Assembly: GCA_034440615.1 (NCBI GenBank)
Contig: JAOTOM010003691.1
Span: forward strand, 58,501-122,500
Length of the DNA: 64,000 nt
DNA from: Ashinkailepas kermadecensis
Lineage: Eukaryota > Arthropoda > Thecostraca > Neolepadidae
Reading direction: 5' to 3'
Both the position numbers and the translations under genes were made by a program. The notes under the pieces were generated by a model. It was not told the origin of the DNA. It did no database searches and worked only from the letters and a program-made list of their open reading frames with translations. Shown here piece by piece: positions 21,230-32,925 of this stretch (positions within the stretch are counted from its first letter, which is position 1; each line of letters begins with the position of its first letter).

Positions 21230-21570
21230 GTATTATTGTGCCTTAGGTAACAAGAAAATGTTTTACACACATTTGACTCCATGAAGCAAACAAATGGGTT
21301 AGGTTTGGTTTGGCTAGGTTAGTTGAACTGTTTAAGTAATAATTTTTAGTTCACAAATTTTCCAAAGAAATTCAATACTTTTGGACTTTGGTTTTTTCTT
21401 CAAAAGCAGCTTATGTTAGGATCGGCTAGGTTGGGTCATACTTTTTTATTTGAAAGTTTGTAAGAGCATAAACTGCTTGATATTTTTGCAATTACAGTTT
21501 TTTTTTCTCCAATGGGAGGTTAGGCTAGGTTAGGCTAGGTTATGTTGCGTTTTTATTTTACTTTTTTAAG
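21230..21570 (+). repeat. Dispersed repeat F with AGGTTAGG motifs, copy 2
   Basis: This is a diverged direct copy of 9780-10090, with CCATGAAGCAAACAAA, TTTGGTTTGGCTAGGTTA, TTCAAAAGCAG and (GGCTAGGTTA)n. Here the minisatellite lies upstream of F, whereas in the left copy it lies downstream. Confidence 0.7.
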
Positions 21571-24402
21571 ACATTTCTTTTTTATGCTTTGTTACTCAAT
21601 TCAAGGCCGTTTTTTCGTGTTATTTTGCTCACAACCCGGAATGTAAGTATTTGCACATAAAATGAGTGGTTCCATGATCTCAGTCACACTCATAAACAGT
21701 GCATTGGAAATATAAACTCCAAGAATTTATAAAACACATTAAAGCACAAAATTACCGCCCATTTTTTGTATTATTTTGCCTGCCATGTGAAAAGTATGCA
21801 TTTGCAGAAGAAATTAGTGAGCACTTCATGTTAATCACATTCATAAATATTGCATTAGAAAAGGGAATTCCAAGAAATCAAAAATTAACTACAAGTACGA
21901 ATTTACCAAGCCATGTTCCTAGGTGTTTCTGAATGCCCCATTTGAAATGCATGCTATTTCTTTCTAGTTTTCTGTGCAGGCAGTTCTGGTTCCAAGAGCA
22001 ATCATATTTTTTGAAGTTGGGAAAATTCCATCCTTCCAAAAACTGAGTCTTGGAAATTAAACATGCAACCGAGATTACCCACAATGGCAAGTGACGGTTT
22101 TTATGAGAAGAATTGCATGATTCACATCAGTCAAATTATGCAAGAAAAAAATGGTTTGATTTGGCTCTCGGAATCATGGAATTCGTAAGAATGTTTTTAG
22201 ATAATAGGGCGTAAACTTGGAGATCATAATTTACTTCGTGTTTGTGATATTCGAGACTGCATTTTGAGTATTTCAGTCGGTTTGACATTTTTATGACATA
22301 TCAACAAGGTTGAACTCCGCCAAACAACACATGGCTTAACTATCTGTAGAGGAGGCTATGGTTTTCATGGCAAGATGATGTTCTGGATGGTGGAAATCCT
22401 CGACCAAGTTGTTTTCCTAATCATGACCAGGACTCCAATGAACATTAAAGTCCCTTGCTACTCACACTTAGGTACATGACGTATAATTAAAGACGAACGC
22501 ACGTTTCCAATCGCTATTCCTTCATCCCATCGGTTGGCGCCTGACAAGGAGAAACTCACGAATGGCGAAGCCACGTCATAACTGTATTGGCGTCTAATTA
22601 TGGATAAATGTCTTGAAAAGTTATATTTTGAGAAAGTAGTGAACGAAGTTAATTCCTTTGTTTTGTATTTATACCTCACACCATTAAAGCATACTTACGT
22701 TTGCATATTTAGGTCAGAATTCCTCGTTCCACATCCCCATCATTGAACATGAATATATAAAGTTATGTGCCCCACTTGGCCACCGGCCCCGTACTTTCGA
22801 TCCCTATCGATGCTCTGATGTGATTGTGCGCAAATGAAGCCTGCATAGTCATAAGAAACATAATTAATACAAATGCAACGAAATGTCCTTAATATTTCTG
22901 ACACATCAACTGGAAAATCAAAACCCGAGATTTAGTTTACAAAATCATCTTCAACAAAATGTTCGTGCATGTTTTATCGCTGGATACCTGATATACTTTG
23001 TCTTGGACCAAACGACTCGAGAGGGTGAACAAACCATCACTTTCTTCAATGAGGTATCCCATCTCAATCATCGCATCAATCAGCTTACGCTTCCCTGGTG
23101 TCCGACGAATCAGATTTTAGAATGACCCATGATGGTAAAAATAACATACGATATGTGGTTCCCCGGACTGTTGCTACCACAATCTGGCTATCCTCAAATA
23201 TCTCCAAATATATCCCCAAATATCTTTTAATCAGAGACGGACACAGGGGGTGGAGGAGCAGTGGAGGCATGCATCCCCTCCGCATGGGAAGGTGGCTCCC
23301 CTCCAGGAAGGCTCGAATGCACCCGCCCACCTTCCGCTCCAAGGATTTATCAGCCAAAGGCTCACCTCTCGGAGGAAAAGGCGCCACTTCAGCATGCTTG
23401 AGTGCACCCCTATCCCGTTCAACGATTTTCTGCCGAATGCGTCGTTCCGGGGACTTTCGCAGTGGTGGCCATCCGATGAAATGGTGCTACTCCTGACAAG
23501 TGCCCCCACCCACTGAAAATGTCTGGATTCTTCCCTGCTACAATTTTTCCAAGTTAATACATGCAATTTTGGTAAGCATCTTCCCTTGCATGAAACATCC
23601 ATTTGAACACAGTGGGGGCTGCTGATGTTCTCGGCAAGATTGTGCTACCAAGGAGTTGCACGTGATCAGGTCCATCTGCTACCCGCCATGGAGGGTAAGA
23701 GGGGACTTTTTGCACCTCTGGGTGATTCAGCGGATCTGTGGTGACGAGAGATTCGAATCTAGCCCAGTGGATCTGAGTGTTTGCTTGTCAGTGTTGGTAT
23801 CAAATTCACTCCCGTGTTCACAATCACCTGGTATTTACTCGCATTCACTCGATATTGGCACTCATACAATGTGCATGGGAGGTGTGGGAGGGCGACTTCC
23901 CTTATTTTTATATCATATACCTCCCCGTCTTTCCGGTCATATCCTCACAACCCGTCTCTGGGGGGGGGGATTGATTAAATATCCCCTTCTAATCTCCAAA
24001 CTAAGCGTCGCACGAAAACGAGAGACGTGTCATCGGAAAGCGCTCGACGAGTAGGGCCAGGAACCACTCGCAAAATTGTATCCCCCCAAAAGTGACGACA
24101 CTAGGGTGCCTAGGTTTTCACGACCTACATCATGTTTTTGGTTCTGAGGAGATAATTTTTCGGGATATGTGAAAAATAAAAGTGATTTGGAATCAGAGAA
24201 GAAGGGAGAAGTCGACCATGTCCCTATTTTTTTCCCACCCAAAAATCAAAATTTTTATATTTTGAAATTTGCAAAATTTTGAGTTTTCAATTCTCTTTCA
24301 TTTTTATTTTATAATGGGTAGAGTGGACCGAAAAACGTTGTTCGAAGTCAACTTGCTCTCATAAGAAATGCTTACTTTAGCTAGAATCTTCGATTTTAGT
24401 CC
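21571..24402. other. No gene recognised
   Basis: Mostly AT-rich unique sequence, with a more GC-rich patch at 23230-23520. Frames reach 132 codons on either strand but overlap one another and show no family motif. A poly(G) run of 10 lies at 23960-23969. Confidence 0.5.
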
Positions 24403-24489
24403 TAATGGGCAAATATGCAATGCACTAATGGGCAAATATGCAATGCACTAATGGGCAAATATGCAATGCACTAATGGGCAAATATGCAA
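24403..24489 (+). repeat. 23-bp tandem repeat, 3.8 copies
   Basis: The unit TAATGGGCAAATATGCAATGCAC is repeated almost perfectly at 24403, 24426, 24449 and (partial) 24472. Such low divergence suggests recent slippage. Confidence 0.95.
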
Positions 24490-25416
24490 AACTAATAAGT
24501 AATCCAAAGCGGGGAAAATCAAAAATTCCTATGGTGCGTTTTGTTTCGTCCCTAAAGATAAGCAAACGCTGAAAGTTTCATTGAAATATCTTTATCCGTT
24601 AAAGCGTGACGACTGGTTGAACTTTTCTGGACGTGACCTCACTTGACATTGACTAACTCGTTGACCCTAGATGACCTGACTTCAAGATGTTCACACAATA
24701 TGCCAAATTGATGTGGGAAAAGTATGCCAAATTTCGGCGCGCGGTACCGCGCGCCGTTCTTTCACTATCCGCGGAAATCCTTAGGGGGGGGGGCGTATAT
24801 CAACCTCCCGAGACGGCGCGGGTCATTAGCCATCGTAACCCACCGGCGTACCATGTTCACGACTTGTATTCAGGTTTGTCGATGTCACTCGTTCTACGTC
24901 CAAAAGTTAAATTGAAGCGAATGAAGAACTCCGTTGGACGAGGCCAGCTTTTTATGGCGTATTTCTGCAAGTGCTGCAAATTCCGATCGGCATCAAGCAA
25001 TCGTGAGGATCATACAGTATTCTCTCTGTCGGACGGCGTACCCTTCCTAAAGTCGAGAGCGTCATATTTACTCAGCATTTCTTCAGGAAAACGACGCAAA
25101 GTCTTCGCTGTCGAGACTCGTGCATTGAAGCATCGGTCGACGCCAAACCTTCACTGAAGCCTACGAGGCAGCACCAGTTCTTAGTCGACCGGTACGGACT
25201 ATGCCCTACCCTGCAATACAGACTAGCTCTAGACTCCTGCAATCGCTGACAGCGCCACCGCTGACCAATGAACAGGTGGGTTCGGGCTGGCTAACGAACT
25301 GGTAAACAAAACCCAAAGGGTACATTTTCCAGGGGCCTCAGACCGGATTGCTTGACATTTTCGCATGCTTCGTACTTTGGCTGCGAACCTACCCGGAGCT
25401 TGTCGTGGCGACAGCA
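24490..25416. other. No gene recognised
   Basis: A 156-codon plus-strand frame at 24687-25157 is the longest here; it contains LRPKVKLKRMKN and CKCCKFRSASSNRED but no motif I can assign. Its composition does not differ from its surroundings, and a shadow frame covers part of it. A poly(G) run of 10 lies at 24784. Confidence 0.4.
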
Positions 25417-25632
25417 TTATTTTTCAGGCTCCACCATCGGCTTACTGTGGGTTTGCGATAGTGGTATGCGTTGAAGTGATGGCTGTGGGCCGATAATATC
25501 ACAGCCACGGCCGTCACGGCCATCACAAAATATAGCAGTGCAGTCCTTCGCCTTATCATATAATTCATCCATTCTACGCTTTCTTACCACATCAATAGCT
25601 TTTCGCACCTTCGATTTCGTGATGACACCCAC
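25417..25632 (-). pseudogene. Fragment of an uncharacterised transposon-like protein
   Basis: This 71-codon frame begins GVITKSKVRKAIDVVRKRR and continues KDCTAIFCDGRDGRGC. The order (a basic KSKVRRA-type helix followed by a hydrophobic strand ending in DGR) recalls uncharacterised repeat-associated proteins common in invertebrate genomes. Only this short piece is present and I cannot name the family. Confidence 0.3.
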
Positions 25633-25992
25633 ACTTCTTTTCCCAAAGCGACATAAACGATGTCAATATATTAGACGTCAATATATTGACAATATCTTGT
25701 CAATATCTTGCACCGGTATCGGTAGCGTTCAGTATCTCCGCAACGGCAGTCAGATTTATTGGTTTGCTTCTCTTAGGTAAGTACCAATAAGGCATGGTGC
25801 ACGCATCTGATTTATCGGCAGATTCTTTGGGTATATCGTCATGTTATCGCTGCTGAGACTGCTCGTCTGTTGAGCCGGCTTCGACTCGGGGAGCGCGTGC
25901 TATTGACTATGCTGCCATGTTTCTCCATTTGAGCGACGTCGCTCGATCAACGTCACCTTTAAAATGCAGCTTCATCCATATTTATTCCTCCA

Positions 25993-26047
25993 AAAATGTA
26001 CCTACGTCGTCGACATGTTCGCTGAACATGTCGACGACGTACATTTT
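25993..26047. repeat. Perfect hairpin with 17-bp stem
   Basis: ACGTCGTCGACATGTTC (26004-26020) is followed by a 3-nt loop and its exact reverse complement (26024-26040). The stem extends, after a small bulge, through AAAATGT (25993-25999) pairing with ACATTTT (26041-26047). It could be a cruciform, the centre of a collapsed palindrome, or a structured RNA element. Confidence 0.9.
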
Positions 26048-27179
26048 GGCTCGTAGGTTCCACTAAAACTTCATCGATCTTAATGCTTAAATCTATTAGA
26101 TTCCAAGTATACCTCGCTGTGCAAAATATTTAGAAGATAAAAGGTCACCATGTATTCTGCTAATATCTGCAACTTTGCGACTCAAATGATGGCCTTTTAC
26201 ACTTGGACACTGATGGCCACCAATTCGCACCCAAATGGTTGAAAGGAATTGTGAGCATATCTAGTTTACCATCCAATAATTAATCTTGTCGTCAATGTTA
26301 TATGGTCGACACAATATCGCCCAATGCAAAGTGTGAAGGGAGACGTCTGACACTAGCGCCACCTATGAAGAAAACCTGAACTATGCAAACGCTTCATTTG
26401 AATGTTAATTTTTCGGTATCAATGGATTATGGAAATGCACTGATTCTGCTTTCAAGTGAATCTCCATTGGCCAAGCTTTAATGCAAATCCTAGTTTAATG
26501 TAACCACGGCTCAAAATATTTTTTTAAAAATCAAAAGTTCCCAAAACTTTAATCGATCTGTGCGGGCAAAAAAAGAGAAGAAAAATGTTGAAAGAAGTTA
26601 ATATTCAGAATCAGATTGAAAAGCTATCAGAATAGGGGAGCTTGCAAAACATTTCGAAAATAAATCTAAAAATGTCACCTTAATTTTTGGCTGGTGGAGC
26701 AGATCCAGAACTGATCTGTGAGTTAGGTTAAACCTGGAGACGATTCCAAAGCGCGGGTTCTTATAGAGAACAAACGTCCTTGCTTCATAATGCTGAAATG
26801 AAGGGGATGGTAACTACAGTGTACAGTAGAGCCAAGTCGGCGGTTCCAACTTCAGCTGCATTAGTAGGTTTCTCTTCTTTTTCAGAGCCAGATAGGAATT
26901 CAGTGGGTGAAGGGCGACTTCCTCTCCGAGCCACCAGCGGTGGTGTACGTCTGTCGGTGTATGTCTGGAGCGGTATTTTGAACATTAGAGGTACTCGAGC
27001 ACTCAGAACAAAAACAAAACAATCACCCACCAGTGGTCTGTGTTGTGTTATTGCCGAAATATGCAAAGTAATGTGCTAACGATAATAATATATGATGAAC
27101 ATCAGATCGAAGTTATTTATCAAGAAACAGATGAAATAATATACCAAAATATTATGCCAATAAACAAGTTACTTGGCAG
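26048..27179. other. No gene recognised
   Basis: AT-rich sequence with overlapping frames of under 100 codons on both strands (26780-27079). No family motif is visible. Confidence 0.5.
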
Positions 27180-27400
27180 TGCGTCAATAGATTGCGTCCA
27201 TGGATACAATAGATTGCATCGATGGTATGTACTATTGGCGGCTAAATTGACTAGGCAGACTAGGAACCTTCGGGCATGGCAGTCAGGCTGGGTGGGGTGT
27301 CGTTGCACTTGAATATCTTGCATAGGTACACTGTGCCGCACCACAGATAGGTGTGCGGTGTAGACTATCTATCAGGCGGCTGCGTGACATGGCTTCACGG
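27180..27400 (+). repeat. Dispersed inverted repeat, left copy
   Basis: The stretch with ATTGGCGGCTAAATTGACTAG, GGCAGACTAGGAA, CCGCACCACAGATA and CAGGCGG matches, with divergence, the reverse complement of 31950-32130. The two copies face each other across the mariner remnant. Confidence 0.7.
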
Positions 27401-29600
27401 AATGTGCATTCCAATCGTTGGCAGAGCAAGCGATTCTAAACTAGATGTCGCACACGTGGTTCATGAAGTGCGCTGTGCATGTCTTGCTCGTAGCCCGCTG
27501 TGAGACCGCGGGTCGTGTGGAGCCGTGAATGCGGCGACACTGCCAGTGATGAACGGTTGGACTCGATCACCCCACCCCAACACGAGCAAGTCAGCTGATG
27601 GGGCAACAAGCATGCCGTGCTATATACGTATTTTTGGTGGTAGACAGGCGACCGTGTTTCAGATTCCCGCCTCCCGCTCGTCAGTCCTATTTCTAAGCAG
27701 AACGGTGTGCTGATTAAGGAATTTGAGCCAAACGTTGTAGAACAGGGCTTTGGTAGCTTGCTAAATGGATGGCAATTTTTAACCCAACCATTTGGTTATT
27801 ATACACAGACGTGTTATTTCTGCCCTGTCCCAACTGTCTCATTAATATCGATAAATGTGCCCTTTTCCCAGTACAGGTGCCATTTTCAACGAGTTGCCCG
27901 CCCAGTGATTATGCACTAGAAACATTTCACGTTGCAGGTTTCTGCGCCATGGGGTGGTATCTCGGTTGGGGAAAGAATAAATAGTTGGAGAGTCAGTAGC
28001 TTTATAGTTAGCGTGCTTCACTTCGAATAGAACGGCTTCGAGAGAGACCAAATTTTCGATCGACTGAATTTCCGACCGTTTGCGGCCAGTAGACAATAAG
28101 CATGGGATTGACGCCCTTACATATGCTTAGCAGTGCAATGCGTCACAAAGCGGCCTTGACCCTGTCTCATCTGGTCTATTTCTCGGCACACATGCCGAAA
28201 GCCGTGTGCAATGGTCCATATCGACCGACAGTACATCGACTGACGCGCACCTCTTCTCGCCACAAGCCGTTTCTGGCTGGCTCGTGGGCGACTCCCGTTA
28301 GTGGTTATCTTGTGGCCTCTGTCGGCTGGTACTGGAGTCATTGTTTTGTTCCGGTTCACTCTTCACGTTTGTTCATGTTGGCACTCTAAGTAGTATTGAC
28401 ATTTCACGCCCATACAGCAATATGTCGTTGCTGTGGAACATCCGTCGCCTTGTCTGTACCCGCTTGACAAGTGTCTACTCATTATTAATCGCTTCCATAT
28501 AGTGTGCTACATGCAGCATTTGTCTTTCACATTTGTCTATCCTGGGCCACGTGTCATGCAGCGAAGAAATTATAAAGAATCACGATTGTACGGCAACTTT
28601 GCCGTGCATTCACATGTCGTAACTTAGTACTTTCGTAGATTCGTGAATTACTTGGTGAAACAAGGTCACGGTCTACTTTTGCTCTCGGAACTGATTTTAC
28701 TGTGCAAATGCATTTCACGAATTGGTGAAATATACTCTGGTGTACCCGAGTGTATCCAGGCAACATACAAATGTCCAGAACCTCAAGTTGCGCAGTGAAG
28801 GGGCTTCATGTATAACGCATAGTGGATGGGCGGATCCTAACTCGCCCATAGAATCTCGAGCAGTAAGAAGGCTACAGACACGAGGCGTTCAGTATAGGTG
28901 GGGATAACGACAGGGCCACTTCTAACAATATTTTATTGGGGGGGGGCTATGATTGAATTCAATGTGGCCAAGTCCTGGTCTTTCGAACTCTCCTTCCCCC
29001 ATAGTAGTGGCTAAGCAATGGGCAATTTTACTTCACGGGGGAAGGGGGAGTAGTCCCAAGTGGGAGAGGGTACGAACCCAAAGTTAACTCAAATGTCTTT
29101 CAAAGGTTAAATCAAAAGTTAAAGGAGGCCCTGGATGACTAAAACTTTTAGACCGGGTCGCCAAGGTGGCGGTAAAAGAGTTTTAACTTTGGAATGAGTG
29201 GACGAGCATGAAGCTACGATTACGACCTGGTAGATATTGACATCATCATCTTTCGACAGCAAATGGTTTCAGAACGACATGCGAAACTTGGCGTCGTCAG
29301 CCCTGGTCTGCGCCTGCAGAGCACCTAGCTATATGCTGGTTGGTTCATCTAGTGAAATACCTTTTACACACATAAATCACAAAATGAAATTTGGCACTTC
29401 CTTCATATATATTGTCATCATAAGATGCACATATTGGTTGTTATTTTCATTTGCACTATTCACACGCACACACACACGCATTCACACACCTACACCCCAC
29501 CCCCACCCACACATATATGCGCACACACACACATTCATATATCGATTATTTACACCAATATACACCCGTGCACGCAGACCCTACGCACACACTATAATCA
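27401..29600. other. No gene recognised
   Basis: Unique sequence with frames of up to 130 codons and no family motif. A poly(G) run of 9 lies at 28938. The region just before 29600 is rich in CACA and CCCAC motifs (29460-29560). Confidence 0.5.
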
Positions 29601-29629
29601 CATTACAAGGCAACTGGGCAGTGAACTAA

Positions 29630-29905
29630 TCAGTAGTGGATATGTCCCCCAGCAGCGCTTACACATTCTTCCATCCGACTGTGCACAGAGGCAGCCAGCC
29701 GCCGAAAATATGCAGTGCGAACTCGGAGTTCCTCCCACTTCCGCGCCACCGCTTGCCATAACTGCTCCGCTCCCAGTTGACGAACAGGAAAGCGCAGGTT
29801 CTCCTCCAGCTCTCTCACCATAATGCTCCAAACATTTTCAATTGGGTTCAAATCCGGTGACTTGGCTGGCCACTCAATGGCACGAATCTGTGGACCACAT
29901 ATCAT
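29630..29905 (-). pseudogene. Tc1/mariner transposase, C-terminal part
   Basis: The minus strand encodes IEWPAKSPDLNPIENVWSIM, the hallmark of the final catalytic block of Tc1/mariner transposases (Asp in SPDLNP, acidic residue in IENVW). The downstream helix (REL, LWQAVARKWEEL) matches the normal C-terminus. The stop is at 29630. The central catalytic part is missing: upstream lies about 1.3 kb of microsatellite and unrelated DNA before the N-terminus appears at 31.2 kb. Confidence 0.88.
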
Positions 29906-30144
29906 GCTTTATTTTTGTGGTGCAAAAGTTGTCATACCGAAATAAATTTGTATTGTAGTTACCGAGTAACTATTGTTGCTTGTTCCACTCCATCATCACA
30001 TGGTTTGCATCTCATTACACATGCCGAAGACTATATACACAATGGGATGCATCATGTTTATACACAAGAGATCCCACAGCTGTCCATTAGGTGCATTTTA
30101 CTGTATAATACAATTGAATTCACGGACATGCACCTGCATCTGAA

Positions 30145-30357
<213 letters not shown>

Positions 30358-30627
30358 TATATGTACATATATATATATATGCATGCATATATGGATGCAT
30401 GTGTGTGCCTGTGCATGTGCGCAAGCGTGCGTGGATGTGTCTTACAGGATTTACACGGCATTTCAGACAATGCTAGGATAGTGCACGTGACGAAACGTGA
30501 CCGACGATGCCAATGAAATAATTGTACTTCAATGCTGAGAAGGCTGGCATACCAATCTGACTGGCAAGTCATTGCTGCCCATGGCTGAGGTTTGTGCAAT
30601 TTGTCGTTTTCTGCGTAAACGTTGTGG

Positions 30628-30750
30628 CATGAATGGTGCGTGAATGTGGCATGAATGTGGCAAATTGTGAATGTAAATGGCGTGAATGTCGAAACGTGAA
30701 TGTGGTATGAATGGCGCGTGGTATGAATGGCGCGCTGCTGCACCATTCAT
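30628..30750. repeat. Degenerate ATGAATG-based tandem repeat
   Basis: Units like GTGGCATGAATG and GGTATGAATGGCGCG recur about ten times with variation. They appear to be an old minisatellite lying between the AT arrays. Confidence 0.75.
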
Positions 30751-30761
30751 GCCGAAGGTCC

Positions 30762-30939
<178 letters not shown>

Positions 30940-31236
30940 CACGTGCCGAAAACCAGTGGGCAAGTTTATCCCCGCCTACAAACATGATCACACCAAAAAC
31001 TACTTTATTTTCAAATTCATACACTGTGTCTATACATGGGCTTCACTAATCGATCCCGATAAATATGAATGACAAATGTGGCCAAGTACCTGCACACACC
31101 GTGATGATAGACCAAACACTTTTCCAGTCCTGCACTCACCCTTCTCTAATCTGTCAGATCCTCAAATATTCAAATCGTATCACCACGTCTATGTTTTTTT
31201 GGTAACATTTTTTTCATACAAGCATACATTATCTAC

Positions 31237-31464
31237 CTATTCATTGAGCGTGCAGGACATCGCATGGTCCTGGGCTGCCGTTGTCACACGCTTCCGGCCG
31301 CGCATTCCTGTTCTGGGGCGTAAGCCATCTTCTTCTTCTTGATATCGCCTCCACCACAGCCTCACTGTTTCTCTGGATACAGCTAAGTCCCGCGCCACCG
31401 CACTCAGGGAAAACCCTTGCTCTATCAAGCAGACTAATTTTCCTTTTTGACATTCGGAGAGCAT
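31237..31464 (-). pseudogene. Tc1/mariner transposase, N-terminal DNA-binding part
   Basis: From a Met at 31464 the minus strand reads MLSECQKGKLVCLIEQGFSL, AVARDLAVSRETVRLWWRRY and GRKRVTTAAQDHAM. This is a paired-type helix-turn-helix followed by a GRKR/AT-hook-like linker, as in Tc1-family transposases that bind the terminal repeats. It ends at a stop at 31237 before any DDE block. With 29630-29905 it would form the two ends of one gene, split by inserted simple repeats. Confidence 0.8.
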
Positions 31465-31949
31465 GATTGATACAGAATGACACAGGCGCACTGACCAGTC
31501 ATATAATTCTGACGTGCGACGAAAGCTTATTGCGAGCCCATTCCCACTCCGCCGCCAATATATCAATCCCGTAAAAATCATCTCCACCACCTCATATTTT
31601 ACAACAAAGTTCCATGTTCCATTTCAAATGTCCTCTTTGCGAATTGTGTACGAATTGTGTGCTAATTGCGCCGCTCAGACGACTAAAAGTGCAACTTAGA
31701 GCCTATTACTCCTCCGCGTCCCTGTTACAACCCAACCAGATCATGGCAACCCAGGCGTTCCACCCGACCCAAACACCGGCCCAGTTATTCTGCTGGCTGG
31801 CCGTGTACAGCCTGAGGCTGAGTATGGAGAAAACGTGACGGGCTGGGGAACAAACGTGCATAACGCAATTCACCGCTGGTGTTACGCACATAGACGGCCC
31901 CACCTCACATACGGTCCAAAGTTGCTTGCTCCCCGATGAACGTCAGCTA

Positions 31950-32130
31950 ACCAGCCAAAGCCTCATCGAGTGAAATTCCCCGCCTGGTAGGTAGTCTGAA
32001 CACATACATAGCTGTGGTGCGGTACAGTACATGCACGCAGGGAAGACATGGGCGAGTTTCCTAGTCTGCCTCGTTAATTTAGTCGCCAATAGACAATAAC
32101 AGAAGCAAATCTGCAAAATATGCATCCCAA
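31950..32130 (-). repeat. Dispersed inverted repeat, right copy
   Basis: Reverse-complement partner of 27180-27400, with GGCAGACTAGGAA, CCGCACCACAG and CAGGCGG as landmarks. Confidence 0.7.
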
Positions 32131-32578
32131 CGCTACTATCCCCGTTAATGTGTCCAGTAAACATCCCTCGGCACAATTTGGTCCTTTAACTGGATATTCG
32201 ATGTCCGGCCGGCCGCAATATTGAGGTGACGCAATATCGAGGCGCGAGCTAACGCACGATGTCGCCAGACCACGGAACGGCAATATCGGCTCAGGCGGTG
32301 CGCATGTGACCAGATTTCCCGCCGGCCTGCATTGCAAATCGGATCGGCCGGCGGCCACGCTGACTGTCGCCCCCACACTGCCAATGGGGTCTGAAAGCTA
32401 CGATTTGGCCACCAGGGCGGCGCTGCACGCAATGGTCACCCGACGAGGAGGCGTCGGCCATCTTTGCTGTGCATTTTGCGTGGGGTTGCCGGGAGTCGGT
32501 GTTGGCATGTGGCTTTTATTAGGGTTGCAAGTCATTTAGGCCAAGGATTTCGGAAATATTGTGTTGAAGAAAGGTTGT

Positions 32579-32592
32579 GGGGGGGGGGGGGG
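32579..32592 (+). repeat. Poly(G) tract, 14 bp
   Basis: The longest pure G run in the window. Confidence 0.95.
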
Positions 32593-32705
32593 TGCAAAGG
32601 GTGCCCATGAACATGGGAGGCTGGGCCAGGCCTCATATGCCTGGCTTCAAGCAGCCAGACTGGTAGCACTGGCTTGCAGAGGTACAGTTACAGGTCCCCC
32701 TAGTG

Positions 32706-32917
32706 CAGTGGTTCCCAACCGGGGAGAAATTTCCCCCTGGGTGGAAATTTCGGTATTTCAGGGGGGAAATTTTGATGGGATCCATTACGCATTTGTCTCA
32801 TTGACGTAAGTGATGTCTTGAGTGACATACAAATATAACTTCAGTTTTTTTAGGGGGAAACGGCAGGTTTGGCCAGAGGCGAAAGGGGAAATGGACCAAA
32901 AAGGTTCGGAACCACCG
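32706..32917. mobile_element. hAT-type MITE with 8-bp target duplication
   Basis: The left end CAGTGGTTCCCAACC pairs with the right end (reverse complement CGGTGGTTCCGAACC). The ends follow the CAGTGGTTC..AACC pattern of hAT elements. The flanks CCCTAGTG (32698-32705) and CTCTAGTG (32918-32925) differ at one position and fit an 8-bp target duplication, the size expected of hAT. The 212-bp interior is non-coding, so it needed a transposase from elsewhere. Confidence 0.88.
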
Positions 32918-32925
32918 CTCTAGTG

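Noticed and set aside
24403..24489. CRISPR-like array of 23-bp repeats
   Set aside because: Units are directly adjacent without unique spacers, and the context is eukaryotic.
24687..25157. 156-codon plus-strand frame
   Set aside because: No recognisable motif, no composition change and no regulatory context; I left it unannotated as a gene.
29800..29860. tRNA-like B-box (GGTTCAAATCC)
   Set aside because: It lies in the antisense of the conserved SPDLNPIENVW codons of the mariner transposase and no tRNA fold surrounds it.
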